Positions 10,668-19,087 of a DNA stretch of 64,000 bases are shown here, piece after piece. This DNA comes from Paraburkholderia kirstenboschensis (GTDB lineage: Bacteria; Pseudomonadota; Gammaproteobacteria; Burkholderiales; Burkholderiaceae). How positions within the stretch are numbered: position 1 is the stretch's first letter; the number at the start of each line of letters is the position of its first letter. Where the stretch lies: NCBI RefSeq assembly GCF_904848585.1, contig NZ_CAJHCR010000009.1:124001-188000 (forward strand), in the 5' to 3' direction. The notes under the pieces are model-generated. The model made no database searches, was not told the DNA's origin, and worked only from the letters and a program-made list of their open reading frames with translations. The translations under genes were made by a program, and so were the position numbers.

Positions 10668-11668
10668 AGCCCGGACTCCTCGAACGAACGTTGTCTCGCG
10701 CCTAGGAATGCGCGCTCGATTGCGCGCGCCGTCAATTCGACCTTGAACGCATTGCCCCGGCGGCCTCGTGCGTCGCGCAGCAGGTCCGTGGCGAAGTCTC
10801 GTACTGTCTCCGCGCTCAGTGTCTTGCCTTGCAGCGACGCTTCAGCGTCCGTATTGCGCCACGGCTTGTGCGCAACGCCGCCGAGCGCGCAATGCGCATT
10901 CACGATCACGTCGCCGTCGAGTTCCAGTCCCAGCGCGACGGAGACAAGCGCAAACGCATAGGAGGCCCTGTCGCGCACCTTCACGTACGCGTGATGCTCC
11001 GCGAAGCCCTGCTTCGGCAATTCGACCGCGGTGATCAGTTCGTCGTCGCGAATGTTGGTGTCGATGTGCGGCGTGTCGCCCGGCAAGCGGTGAAAGTCGG
11101 CGAACGGCAATACGCGCGCTCCGTCGGGCCCGGATAGATGAACCGTTGCATCGAGCGCGGCCAATGCCACACACATATCGGACGGATGCACGGCAATGCA
11201 GTGTTCGCTTGCGCCGAGGATCGCGTGCATCCGATTCACGCCTTCCATTGCCGGACAGCCGGTGCCGGGTTCGCGCTTGTTGCAGCGCGTGCCCGCATCG
11301 TAGAAGTAGACACAACGAGTGCGCTGCAGCAGATTGCCGCCCACGCTCGCCACATTGCGAATCTGCGGCGAAGCGCCCGCGAGAATCGCCTTGGACAGCA
11401 AAGGATAGCGCGCGGCAATGGCTGGGTCGTAAGCGGCCGCGCTGTTGGTCACGAGAGCGCCGATCTTCAGTCCGCCCGCCGCGGTCGCCTCGATCTGTTT
11501 GAGCGGCAAACGGTTGATGTCGACCAGGACCTGCGGATGCGCGACGTTCTCGCGCCACAGATCCACCAGATTGGTACCGCCCGCGATAAACGCAGCGGCT
11601 GCATTTGCACGATGCTGTTCGATGGCTTGCGGCACTTCGCTCGCGCGCGTGTACGAGAAGCGGTTCAT
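10664..11668 (-). CDS. paoB: Aldehyde oxidoreductase FAD subunit (PaoB-like)
   Basis: This 334-residue FAD-binding subunit of the CO/xanthine dehydrogenase medium-chain type shows AFIAGGTNLVDLWRE and NVASVGGNLLQRTRC. A Cys-rich insert follows: TRC, then RCNKREPGTGC. It matches the segment that in E. coli PaoB holds an extra [4Fe-4S] cluster, so this subunit probably carries one too. The gene overlaps paoA upstream and paoC downstream by ATGA, so the three are translationally coupled. The cofactor path would be molybdenum centre, 2Fe-2S clusters, FAD, acceptor. Confidence 0.92.
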   Translation of the reverse strand: MNRFSYTRASEVPQAIEQHRANAAAAFIAGGTNLVDLWRENVAHPQVLVDINRLPLKQIEATAAGGLKIGALVTNSAAAYDPAIAARYPLLSKAILAGASPQIRNVASVGGNLLQRTRCVYFYDAGTRCNKREPGTGCPAMEGVNRMHAILGASEHCIAVHPSDMCVALAALDATVHLSGPDGARVLPFADFHRLPGDTPHIDTNIRDDELITAVELPKQGFAEHHAYVKVRDRASYAFALVSVALGLELDGDVIVNAHCALGGVAHKPWRNTDAEASLQGKTLSAETVRDFATDLLRDARGRRGNAFKVELTARAIERAFLGARQRSFEESGL

Positions 11669-12204
11669 GGCCGCGCTCCCTGGTGCTTAGCCTCAAGCTC
11701 GCCTGCGTCGAGAATCGCGGCGACGATGTTGGCGTACGCGCCGCAGCGGCACAGGTTGCCGCTCATCAATTCGCGCACGTCGTCCGCGGTTTTCGCATGG
11801 CCCTCCTGCAGCATCGCCACGGCGGAGCAGATCTGTCCCGGCGTGCAGTAGCCGCACTGGAATGCATCATGATCGATGAACGCCTGTTGAACCGGATGCA
11901 GTTCTTCGCCGTTCGCGAGCCCTTCGATCGTCGTGATCGACGCGCCGTCGTGGACCACTGCCAGTGCTAGACATGTGTTGATACGCTGGCCATTCACAAT
12001 GGCGGTGCACGCGCCGCATTGCCCGTGATCGCAGCCCTTCTTCGTACCGCTCAAATGGCAATGCTCGCGCAGCAAGTCGAGCAGCGAGGTCCAGGCTTCC
12101 ACTTCGAACGGGTGCTTTTTTCCGTTGATCTCGAAGCTCACCGGCACGCGCTGGACGTCGCTCGGCGCGACGTCCAGCAGCGTTTCCGCTGTGGGTAAAT
12201 TCAT
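11665..12204 (-). CDS. paoA: Aldehyde oxidoreductase 2Fe-2S subunit (PaoA-like)
   Basis: This 179-residue subunit has two [2Fe-2S] clusters. The plant-type cluster is in GCDHGQCGACTAIVNGQ, with a distal Cys in INTCLA; the second is in FQCGYCTPGQI and NLCRCGAY. I start at ATG 12204 (MNLPTAETLL) because AGGAGA lies about nine bases upstream. The frame is open to 12306, but that extension has no twin-arginine motif. E. coli PaoA has a Tat signal, so unlike that enzyme this complex appears cytoplasmic unless a start has been missed. First gene of the operon. Confidence 0.92.
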   Translation of the reverse strand: MNLPTAETLLDVAPSDVQRVPVSFEINGKKHPFEVEAWTSLLDLLREHCHLSGTKKGCDHGQCGACTAIVNGQRINTCLALAVVHDGASITTIEGLANGEELHPVQQAFIDHDAFQCGYCTPGQICSAVAMLQEGHAKTADDVRELMSGNLCRCGAYANIVAAILDAGELEAKHQGARP

Positions 12205-12411
12205 GAGGGGTTTCTCCTGACGATGGATACGTACAGCGAGCGCAAGACGAACCCATAACGCGCGCAAGCGCCGTGCCCGGCAGGAGGAGATCGCATCGAT
12301 CCGCACTGGTACCGCAGCGTTGCGTCGACCGGGATATGAAGCGCGACCTTTGAAACCGCTGATTGCGCTTCGTCACGCAAACAGCGGCCCCTCGGCATTC
12401 GATCAATATGC

Positions 12412-13278
12412 CTAAATAATCGGCGCGCCACCCGTAACGGCGATCGTTGCGCCCGAGATGTAACTCGCTTCGTCGGATGCCAGCATCACGAACGCCGGCG
12501 CGACTTCGGCGGGTTGTCCTGGTCGTTTCATCGGCACTTGCAGGCCGAATTTTTCGACTTTTTCAGGCGGCATGGTCGAAGGAATCAGCGGCGTCCAGAT
12601 CGGTCCAGGCGCCACGCAATTCGCGCGAATGCCCTTTTCAGCCAGCAGTTGCGCAAGCCCGCCCGTGAAGTTCTGAATCGCGCCCTTGGTCGTCGCGTAC
12701 GCGATCAGGCCGGGATTCGGATGGTCCGCGTTGATCGACGTGGTGTTGACAATCGCGGCGCCCGGCTTCATGTGCCTGACTGCAGCGCGCGTGATCCGGA
12801 ACATCGCGCCGATGTTGGTATCAAACGTCTTGTCCCATTCCTCATCGGTGATTTCGTCGAGCGACGGGTATGTCATCTGGTATGCCGCGTTGTTCACTAG
12901 CACGTCGAGCCGGCCGAACGACTCGATCGCCTTGTCGACAATTGCGTTGCAATGCGCCGGATTCGCGATGTCGCCAGGCACCAGCACCGCCTTGCGGCCC
13001 GCCTCTTCGACCCAGCGCGCGGTCTCGCGTGCATCGTCGTCTTCGTTCAGATAGGAGATCAATACGTCCGCGCCTTCACGCGCGAATGCGATGGCGACCG
13101 CGCGGCCAATGCCACTGTCGCCGCCAGTGATGATGGCGGCCTTCCCTGCGAGGCGTCCCGAGCCCTTATACGATTTCTCGCCGTGATCGGGTTGCGGGTT
13201 CATCTCCGCGGTGCGGCCCGGCGTCTGATCCTGCTGCTGTCCTTTGAACGGCGGCGTGGGACGTTCTGTGTCGCTCAT
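12412..13278 (-). CDS. SDR family oxidoreductase (YghA/YhdF-like)
   Basis: This 288-residue classical short-chain dehydrogenase has a hydrophilic N-terminal tail of about 45 residues (TPPFKGQQQDQTPG) typical of the YghA/general-stress SDR group. The Rossmann motif is IITGGDSGIGRA, and NNAAYQ marks the NAG motif. The catalytic Ser is in NTTSIN and the active-site Tyr/Lys in YATTKG. It would reduce or oxidise a carbonyl or alcohol with NAD(P)H; the substrate is unknown. An excellent ribosome site (GGAGG) lies seven bases before the ATG. It is transcribed separately from the pao operon, which begins 207 bases further downstream. Confidence 0.92.
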   Translation of the reverse strand: MSDTERPTPPFKGQQQDQTPGRTAEMNPQPDHGEKSYKGSGRLAGKAAIITGGDSGIGRAVAIAFAREGADVLISYLNEDDDARETARWVEEAGRKAVLVPGDIANPAHCNAIVDKAIESFGRLDVLVNNAAYQMTYPSLDEITDEEWDKTFDTNIGAMFRITRAAVRHMKPGAAIVNTTSINADHPNPGLIAYATTKGAIQNFTGGLAQLLAEKGIRANCVAPGPIWTPLIPSTMPPEKVEKFGLQVPMKRPGQPAEVAPAFVMLASDEASYISGATIAVTGGAPII

Positions 13279-13562
13279 ATAAAACCTCCAGAAAGCTGTT
13301 TAACCTGCGCGGCGTGCAAAACGCACGGCGTTGCGACAGATTTAGCAACCCACGGGCCCGCGCATGGCGCGGCTTCCTGGGGCATCCCCGCTGCACAATG
13401 GGACATCTATCGAGAATCGCGGGAGAAAACGCGCGAGGAAATGCAATGGGCTATGCGGCACTTCGAGCGAACGGAGGGAGTCGGAAACACGCGACATACT
13501 GCGGAAAGCACTTCAGGAACTGCGTGGCACGCACCGCAGTTTTTTCAAACGGCGCGCACGCT

Positions 13563-14030
13563 TTACGGCGGCGCCACAGCGTGCAGCGCCGCAGCCGATT
13601 CCAGCACGCGCAGCAGACGCTCAGGCGTCAACGGCTTCGCGCAGTGCGCGTCGAATCCGACCGCGCGCGCGCGAGCGCGGTCGTCGCGCGACGCAAACGC
13701 CGTGCAGGCCACCAGCAGCATATGCGAGGTGGACGGATGCGCGCGCAGACGCCGCGCCAGTTCCAGCCCGTCGAGGCCGGGCATCTTGATGTCGAGAACC
13801 ACGGCGAACGGCTGCCATTGCGCCGCCATATCGCATACCGCGTGCGGATCTTCGAGCGCGCGGCATTCGAACCCGTCCGCGTTCAACAGCATTTGCAGCG
13901 CGTCCGCCGCTTCACGATAGTCGTCCACGACCAGTACGCGCCTGTGCGACGCCATCGCATACTGGATTGGCCGCCATACGACCACGTCTTCGCTGTCGTC
14001 GAACTGGTTGTCGAACTGGTTGTCGAGCAT
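13563..14030 (-). CDS. Stand-alone response-regulator receiver protein
   Basis: This 155-residue protein is a single CheY-like receiver domain with no output domain. Receiver features are RRVLVVDDYREAAD (acidic pocket), the phospho-acceptor in VVLDIKMPGLDG, Thr/Ala in VACTAFAS and Lys in CAKPLTPE. The first ~25 residues form an unusual acidic lead-in (NQFDNQFDDSEDVVVW) encoded by a 12-base tandem duplication. ATG 14030 has AGGAGA eight bases upstream; the codon before it is an in-frame GTG. No cognate kinase is adjacent. It may be a single-domain phospho-relay partner for an unlinked kinase. Confidence 0.88.
   Translation of the reverse strand: MLDNQFDNQFDDSEDVVVWRPIQYAMASHRRVLVVDDYREAADALQMLLNADGFECRALEDPHAVCDMAAQWQPFAVVLDIKMPGLDGLELARRLRAHPSTSHMLLVACTAFASRDDRARARAVGFDAHCAKPLTPERLLRVLESAAALHAVAPP
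13998..14026. repeat. 12-bp tandem repeat inside receiver gene
   Basis: The unit GTCGAACTGGTT occurs twice in a row and is followed by a further GTCGA. It encodes the repeated Asp-Asn-Gln-Phe of the receiver protein's N-terminus. Being a multiple of three, copy changes keep the frame. Confidence 0.8.
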
Positions 14031-14238
14031 CACTACGTTCTCCTGGTGCTTGCGCGCGCCGAATCACGGCACCCGCCGCCCGGTCGCAAGATTCGCTCCC
14101 GCGCTGCACTGCATCACTGGTGACATGCTTTCTGGATGAGCCGCGATCACGCAGCGGCGGTGTTTGTCGTCGATGTGTCGTGAATGCATCGTTGCCGATG
14201 CGTGTTACTGATTCGTTATTTGTTCGCTACCGCTGGGC

Positions 14239-14373
14239 TCATGCCGCACGATCGTCGATGAAACCCTTGAGCATCGCGAGCGTATCCGCGTCGTCGATAT
14301 GCTTGTCGGTGCGCCAGCGCAGCATGCGCGGGAATCGCACGGCTACGCCGGACTTGTGACGAGTGCTCGCCTA
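14239..14373 (-). pseudogene. C-terminal remainder of the DNA ligase gene beyond an in-frame TAG
   Basis: Reading through the TAG at 14373-14371 in the same frame gives 43 more codons before a TGA at 14241-14239: ASTRHKSGVAVRFPR, then MLRWRTDKHIDDADT and a short tail. This is the conserved nucleotidyltransferase motif VI region of ATP-dependent DNA ligases. The frame is uninterrupted and homology continues without a gap, so a single nonsense substitution (for example CAG or TGG to TAG) explains the break. No ribosome site or start would allow the fragment to be made alone. Sequencing error cannot be excluded from one sequence. Confidence 0.85.
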
Positions 14374-15924
14374 GATGCCCTCGAAACCGATCTCGAATAC
14401 GAGCGTCGGCGTCACGCTGCGCACCGGTCCGAACTTCTCGATCGTAGTCTTGCGCACGATTGCGTCAACCTGGCGCATCTCCTCATCGGTAAGACCCGAA
14501 TACGCCTTTGCGAACGGCACGAGCGTGCGCACGCCGTTGGCTTCGTCCCAGACCGCGAACGTGAAATCAGTGTATAGGCTCGCACGTCTGCCGTGTCCGC
14601 GCTGCGCGTAAACCAGTACGGCGTCGATCGCATACGGATCGATCTTCCATTTCCACCACGTGCCGGATGCTTTGGTGCGGCCAACGCCGTACATCGACTC
14701 GCGCTCCTTCACCATGAAGCCCTCGACGCCCCGCGCGCGGCTCTCCTCGCGTAGCGCTGCCAACGCGCGCCAATCGGTTCCGGACACCTGCGGCGATACC
14801 CGCAGCAGCTCGCGTGAAAGCGTGCCGTCGAGCGATGCGGCCAACGTGTCCAGACGTGCGCGCCGCTCGGCGAGCGGCGTCATGCGCAAGTCCTCGCCGT
14901 GTGCTTCCAGCAAATCGTAAGCAAGCAACGCGGCGGGCGAATCCGCGAGGATTTTTTTCGTCAGCGTCTTGCGTGCGATGCGCGGTTGAAGGCGCGCGAA
15001 CGGCAATGGCGCGGCGGCACCGGGTTCCCACGCAAGGATTTCGCCGTCGATCACAAAGCCGTCAGGCAAGGCCTCTCCCAACGCGGCCACTTCGGGAAAC
15101 CGATCGGTGATCAGATCCTCGCCGCGCGACCACAACCACACACGGCCGCCGCGTTTGACGAGTTGCGCGCGTATGCCGTCCCACTTCCATTCGATCAGCC
15201 AGCGCGACGGATCGCCAAGCGTCTCGGGATCGGTCTGCAACGGATGCGCGAGAAAGAACGGATATGGCAGGCCCAGATCGCTGTCGTGCCGATCCGCCGA
15301 TTGCTGTTCGCCCGCGTTGTCGACGCCAGGTGCGTCGGGCGCGATCAGACGCAGATAACGCGCGGCGTCGGGCTTCTGCCGCGAATCGGTCCATCCGACC
15401 ATGCGCTGTGCAATCCGCTTATGGTCGACTCCGGCGACCTGGGCGAGCGCACGCACTACCAACTGCCGCGCGACGCCAACGCGAAAACCACCGCCAATCA
15501 GCTTCGTCAGCAAAAAGCGCTCGCCCCAGTCAAGTTCATCCCAATAGCTGAACAGACGCGTGCGCAACTCCTCAGGCGCAAGACCGCGCAAGGTCAGCAC
15601 ACGCTGCTCGATCCATTGCGTGAGGCCCAGTTCGGTACTGCGTTGCGCGGGCGGCAGGATATGCGCGATGGTCTCGGCAAGATCGCCGACTGCGTGATAC
15701 GACTCCTCGAAAAGCCACTCGGGCAATCCCGCGCGTTCGCGGGCGAATTCGGTCAAAAGACGCGTGGGCACCGATTGCCGCGGCTTGCCGCCGGCGAGAA
15801 AGTACGACGCCCATGCGGCGTCTTCAGGCTCCGCCACGGCGAAGTAGCTTGTCAGCGCTTCGAGCTTGTCGTGCGTGGAAGTCGTCGCGTCGAGCGCGGT
15901 GTAAAGAGCAGCGAAGCGCTTCAT
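14371..15924 (-). CDS. ATP-dependent DNA ligase, truncated by an in-frame amber codon
   Basis: The visible product is 517 residues; the expected full length is 560. The N-terminal helical DNA-binding domain (about 1-200) is followed by the adenylation domain, with the nucleophilic Lys in EWKWDGIR (K247), motif III-like GFVIDGEILAW, motif IV EGFMVKERES and motif V WWKWKIDPYAIDAVLV. An OB-fold follows, ending abruptly at VFEIGFEGI-stop. Motif VI (RHKSGVAVRFPR) lies just past the stop in the same frame. Motif VI is needed for the ligase to adenylate itself, so the truncated product should be inactive. The gene overlaps the exonuclease gene by ATGA. These two usually sit with an Lhr-type helicase and a phosphoesterase; neither follows here. 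Confidence 0.88.
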   Translation of the reverse strand: MKRFAALYTALDATTSTHDKLEALTSYFAVAEPEDAAWASYFLAGGKPRQSVPTRLLTEFARERAGLPEWLFEESYHAVGDLAETIAHILPPAQRSTELGLTQWIEQRVLTLRGLAPEELRTRLFSYWDELDWGERFLLTKLIGGGFRVGVARQLVVRALAQVAGVDHKRIAQRMVGWTDSRQKPDAARYLRLIAPDAPGVDNAGEQQSADRHDSDLGLPYPFFLAHPLQTDPETLGDPSRWLIEWKWDGIRAQLVKRGGRVWLWSRGEDLITDRFPEVAALGEALPDGFVIDGEILAWEPGAAAPLPFARLQPRIARKTLTKKILADSPAALLAYDLLEAHGEDLRMTPLAERRARLDTLAASLDGTLSRELLRVSPQVSGTDWRALAALREESRARGVEGFMVKERESMYGVGRTKASGTWWKWKIDPYAIDAVLVYAQRGHGRRASLYTDFTFAVWDEANGVRTLVPFAKAYSGLTDEEMRQVDAIVRKTTIEKFGPVRSVTPTLVFEIGFEGI

Positions 15925-17069
15925 GAACGGCTCGCGGCATTGTCGAACTCATGCGCGGGCGCTTCATCGCTTCGTGCGCGCGGTGCGTTGCCCGGCACTG
16001 CTGTCTCGTCGCCGCCCAATGCATCCGCTTCGACCGTATCGTCGCCGTATTGGGTCACGAAGGCGCCCGCATCCAGCCCTTGCTCGCGCAGCCAGCGCAC
16101 CATCGGTTCCACCGAGCCATGCGTGACGATCACGCGCCCCGCGCCCGTTGCCTGGATCGCCGTTTGCAGCGACGGCCAATCCGCATGATCCGAGAGCACG
16201 AACCCGCGGTCGACGCCGCGCCTGCGGCGCGCGCCACGCAAGCGCATCCAGCCCGACGCGAACGCGTCGCTATAGTCGCCGAAACGTTTGAGCCATGCGC
16301 TGCCTTGCGCCGACGGCGGCGCAACGATCAGCGCCTGGCTGAACGCCGCCTTGTCTTTGGGCGCAATTTCGCTGACGAGACGCACCGGTGGCAACCGCAC
16401 GCCCGCGTCACGATAAGCACGATTGAGCGGTTCGACCGCGCCATGACAGAAGATCGGGCCGATGCCCGCGTCGACGCTTGCCAGCACGCGCTGCGCCTTG
16501 CCGAACGAATAGCAGAACAATACGGACGCGCGTCCCTGGGCGGCGTTATGACGCCACCATGAATCGACGCCGTCGAATATGGTTTGCGGTACGTCCCAGC
16601 GGTAGATCGGCAGACCGAACGTCGACTCGGTGATGAATGTATCGCAGCGCACGGGCTCGAATGCGTCGCAGGTCGGATCGGGGTCGAGTTTGTAATCGCC
16701 GGATGCGACCCACACGCGCCCGCGGTGCTCGATGCGCAATTGCGCGGACCCAAGCACATGCCCTGCGGGATGCAGGGACACGGTTACTCCGTTGATGTCG
16801 AGCCGTTCGCCATACGCGAGCGTTTGCAGCGAAATGTCAGGCAGGCGGGAGAGCAGCACGTTTGCGCCCGCACGCGACGCAAGATAACGCCGATGCCCGA
16901 AGCGGGCGTGGTCGGAATGCGCATGCGTGATCACCGCGCGCTCGACGGGCTGCCACGGATCGATATGGAAGTCGCCGGGCGGACAATACAGACCCTCAGG
17001 CCGCGCGATGACGAGGTCCCCGGAGCCGGCATGTTCCTCTGCGATGTTCGATGTTGATTCGGATGCCAT
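15921..17069 (-). CDS. Ligase-associated DNA exonuclease (metallo-beta-lactamase fold)
   Basis: This 382-residue MBL/beta-CASP-type nuclease belongs to the family related to mRNA 3'-end processing factors that is found next to bacterial ATP-dependent ligases. The metal motif is ITHAHSDHARFGH, with further ligand regions at HPAGHVLGSAQLRIEH, ASGDYKLD and VLSDHADW. The start at 17069 (MASESTSN) has GAGGTG five bases upstream; the frame extends to 17129. It overlaps the ligase by four bases, so the two are coupled. Likely role: DNA end processing before ligation. It remains intact although its partner ligase carries an amber codon. Confidence 0.9.
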   Translation of the reverse strand: MASESTSNIAEEHAGSGDLVIARPEGLYCPPGDFHIDPWQPVERAVITHAHSDHARFGHRRYLASRAGANVLLSRLPDISLQTLAYGERLDINGVTVSLHPAGHVLGSAQLRIEHRGRVWVASGDYKLDPDPTCDAFEPVRCDTFITESTFGLPIYRWDVPQTIFDGVDSWWRHNAAQGRASVLFCYSFGKAQRVLASVDAGIGPIFCHGAVEPLNRAYRDAGVRLPPVRLVSEIAPKDKAAFSQALIVAPPSAQGSAWLKRFGDYSDAFASGWMRLRGARRRRGVDRGFVLSDHADWPSLQTAIQATGAGRVIVTHGSVEPMVRWLREQGLDAGAFVTQYGDDTVEADALGGDETAVPGNAPRARSDEAPAHEFDNAASRS

Positions 17070-17242
17070 GTCGCACCTCGACAGCAAGGCGTATTCCCGC
17101 TCTCGCAACACGAGCTTCGATTTCCGCACAGTTTTGTGTGTGCAATGCGAGACGTGTGGAGGCTTTCTTGCTTACCCTATGCTGAAGCGCACCGGTACGC
17201 GCCGTCCGTCGGCGGCTCGCCGCGCGCGCGTGGCGAGGCCCC

Positions 17243-18145
17243 ATGCACTCCATCATCGATCAGCGCACGCTCAATGTCGCGAGACACCCGGGCAGATTCA
17301 TCCTTGAAACGATGAAGGCGTTCCGGGCCAATCAGGGTTTGCTGCTCGCCGGCGCGGTTGCGTACTACGCGTTGCTTTCCATCGTCCCGCTGATGATCCT
17401 CATTGTGATCGCGCTCTCCCGCATCGTGCCGCAACACATTCTGCTTCCGGCGCTAGGGCATTTGCTGCAATGGCTCGTGCCGGGCCAGTCCGCAGCGCTC
17501 GTGCGTGAGCTTGCCAATTTTCTCGCTCACCGTGCGGTGATCGGCTGGGTGCTGTTCGTGACGATGCTGTTCTTCAGTTCGCTCGCATTCACCGTACTCG
17601 AAAACGCGATGTCGCTGATCTTCGTTCATCGTGTGGTCATACGGCGGCGGCATTTTCTACTTTCGGCGCTACTGCCCTATTGCTACATCCTGTTCCTCGG
17701 CGTCGGCGCGTTGATCGTCACGCTCGTCTCGAGCGGACTGGAAGCCGTGGGCGCCGAAGGCCTCGAACTATTCGGCCTGCATGTGTCGTTGCAGGGCGCT
17801 TCGCGCGTTCTGCTGTATCTGCTGGGCCTTGCGGGCGAAGTATTTCTGCTGACGTCGATTTATATGGTCATGCCGGTCGGACGGCCATCGCTCAAGCATG
17901 CGCTGTTCGGCGGCATCGTCGCCGCGCTGTTGTGGGAGATCACGCGGCATGTGCTGGTCTGGTACTTCGCCACGCTTTCACAGGTCAGCGTGGTGTACGG
18001 TTCGCTCACCATGGCAATCGTCATTCTGTTCAGCCTGGAATGGCTTGCCACGTTGCTGCTTTTCGGCGCGCAGGTAATTGCCCAGTACGAGCGCTTCGGC
18101 ATCGAGCCGAAGAGCGCGCCAAAGCAGCCGATAAAGACCGGATAA
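17243..18145 (+). CDS. YihY/BrkB family inner-membrane protein
   Basis: This 300-residue polytopic membrane protein has about six helices. The family signature near the N-terminus is the hydrophobic stretch starting GLLLAGAVAYYALLSIVPLM; further helices are at AVIGWVLFVTMLFF, LLPYCYILFLGVGALIV, VLLYLLGLAGEVFLL and SLTMAIVILFSLEWLATLLLFGAQ. BrkB (also called YihY) proteins were once annotated as ribonuclease BN; the true function is unknown. GAGG lies five bases before the ATG. The gene is divergent from the exonuclease gene. Confidence 0.9.
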   Translation: MHSIIDQRTLNVARHPGRFILETMKAFRANQGLLLAGAVAYYALLSIVPLMILIVIALSRIVPQHILLPALGHLLQWLVPGQSAALVRELANFLAHRAVIGWVLFVTMLFFSSLAFTVLENAMSLIFVHRVVIRRRHFLLSALLPYCYILFLGVGALIVTLVSSGLEAVGAEGLELFGLHVSLQGASRVLLYLLGLAGEVFLLTSIYMVMPVGRPSLKHALFGGIVAALLWEITRHVLVWYFATLSQVSVVYGSLTMAIVILFSLEWLATLLLFGAQVIAQYERFGIEPKSAPKQPIKTG

Positions 18146-18279
18146 AACCGGAAAGCCGCAGCGCAGCGCATCGGTGCGGACGTGCCGAGGCGGCGCGGCC
18201 GCGAGACTGCGGTAACATTCTGTCAGATCCCGGACCGAGCGCATCCCGCTTCCATCCCGGCACGCTCCAGGACTCGACA

Positions 18280-19083
18280 ATGAGCATCATCCAGCGCAAC
18301 AACGTAAATATTTCCGGCCGCGGCGCGAGCACCATGGTGCTCGCGCACGGCTTCGGCTGTGACCAGAGCATGTGGCGCCGCCTCGCACCGTCTTTTCATG
18401 ACGACTACCGCATCGTGCTATTCGATCACGTGGGCAGCGGCTCGTCGGACCTCGCCGCATACGACGTCGACAAATACGATTCGCTGCACGGCTACGCGCG
18501 CGACCTGATCGAACTCGTCCGCGAAGTGGCCGATGGGCCGGTCGTTTTCGTCGGCCATTCGGTGAGTTCCATGATCGGCCTGCTCGCCGCTCTCGAAGCA
18601 CCGCAGCTTTTTTCCGCTCAGGCGATGGTGGGACCGTCGCCCTGCTATGTGAACGACGGCGATTACATCGGCGGATTCACGCGCGAGGACATCGACGACC
18701 TGCTTATCACGCTGGAGGACAACTATCTCGGCTGGTCGAGCGCAATGGCACCCGCCATCATGGGCGTGCCGGATCAGCCGGAACTCGGCGTTGAATTGAC
18801 CAACAGCTTTTGCCAGACAGATCCCCAGATCGCCGCCCAGTTCGCCCGCGTCACGTTTCTCTCCGATCATCGCGGCGTGCTGCCTTCGAACCGCACGCCC
18901 ACGCTGATTCTGCAAGCAAGCGAGGACGTCATCGCGCCGCGCGCGGTCGGCGAGTACATGCATCGCACGATGCCTGGCAGCACGCTTCGCGTCGTAGAGA
19001 ACAATGGGCACTGTCCGCACGTGAGCGCGCCTCGCGCTACAGCGGAGGCCATCAGCACTTTCCTGCGAACGACGGCCCGTTAA
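18280..19083 (+). CDS. RsbQ-like alpha/beta hydrolase
   Basis: This 267-residue protein matches the length of Bacillus RsbQ. The family signature begins 'NVNISGRG..TMVLAHGFGCDQSMWR'. The catalytic triad is Ser in GHSVSS, Asp in SEDVIAP and His in NGHCPH. RsbQ works with the PAS phosphatase RsbP in energy-stress sensing, supplying or cleaving a small hydrophobic ligand; plant KAI2/D14 receptors are relatives. Here the next gene, four bases downstream, is a PAS-bearing hybrid histidine kinase, so an analogous hydrolase-PAS pair is likely. The ATG at 18280 begins the homology; a longer frame upstream overlaps the BrkB gene and is not used. Confidence 0.88.
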   Translation: MSIIQRNNVNISGRGASTMVLAHGFGCDQSMWRRLAPSFHDDYRIVLFDHVGSGSSDLAAYDVDKYDSLHGYARDLIELVREVADGPVVFVGHSVSSMIGLLAALEAPQLFSAQAMVGPSPCYVNDGDYIGGFTREDIDDLLITLEDNYLGWSSAMAPAIMGVPDQPELGVELTNSFCQTDPQIAAQFARVTFLSDHRGVLPSNRTPTLILQASEDVIAPRAVGEYMHRTMPGSTLRVVENNGHCPHVSAPRATAEAISTFLRTTAR

Positions 19084-19087
19084 CGCA

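Noticed and set aside
14371..14373. Amber codon read as pyrrolysine or used as programmed recoding
   Set aside because: Nothing in the window suggests pyrrolysine machinery or a recoding element, and a simple nonsense change or sequence error is more likely.
17680..18279. Long N-terminal extension of the RsbQ-like hydrolase
   Set aside because: The upstream frame overlaps the BrkB gene in another frame and is Arg-rich; RsbQ homology and length fit the ATG at 18280.
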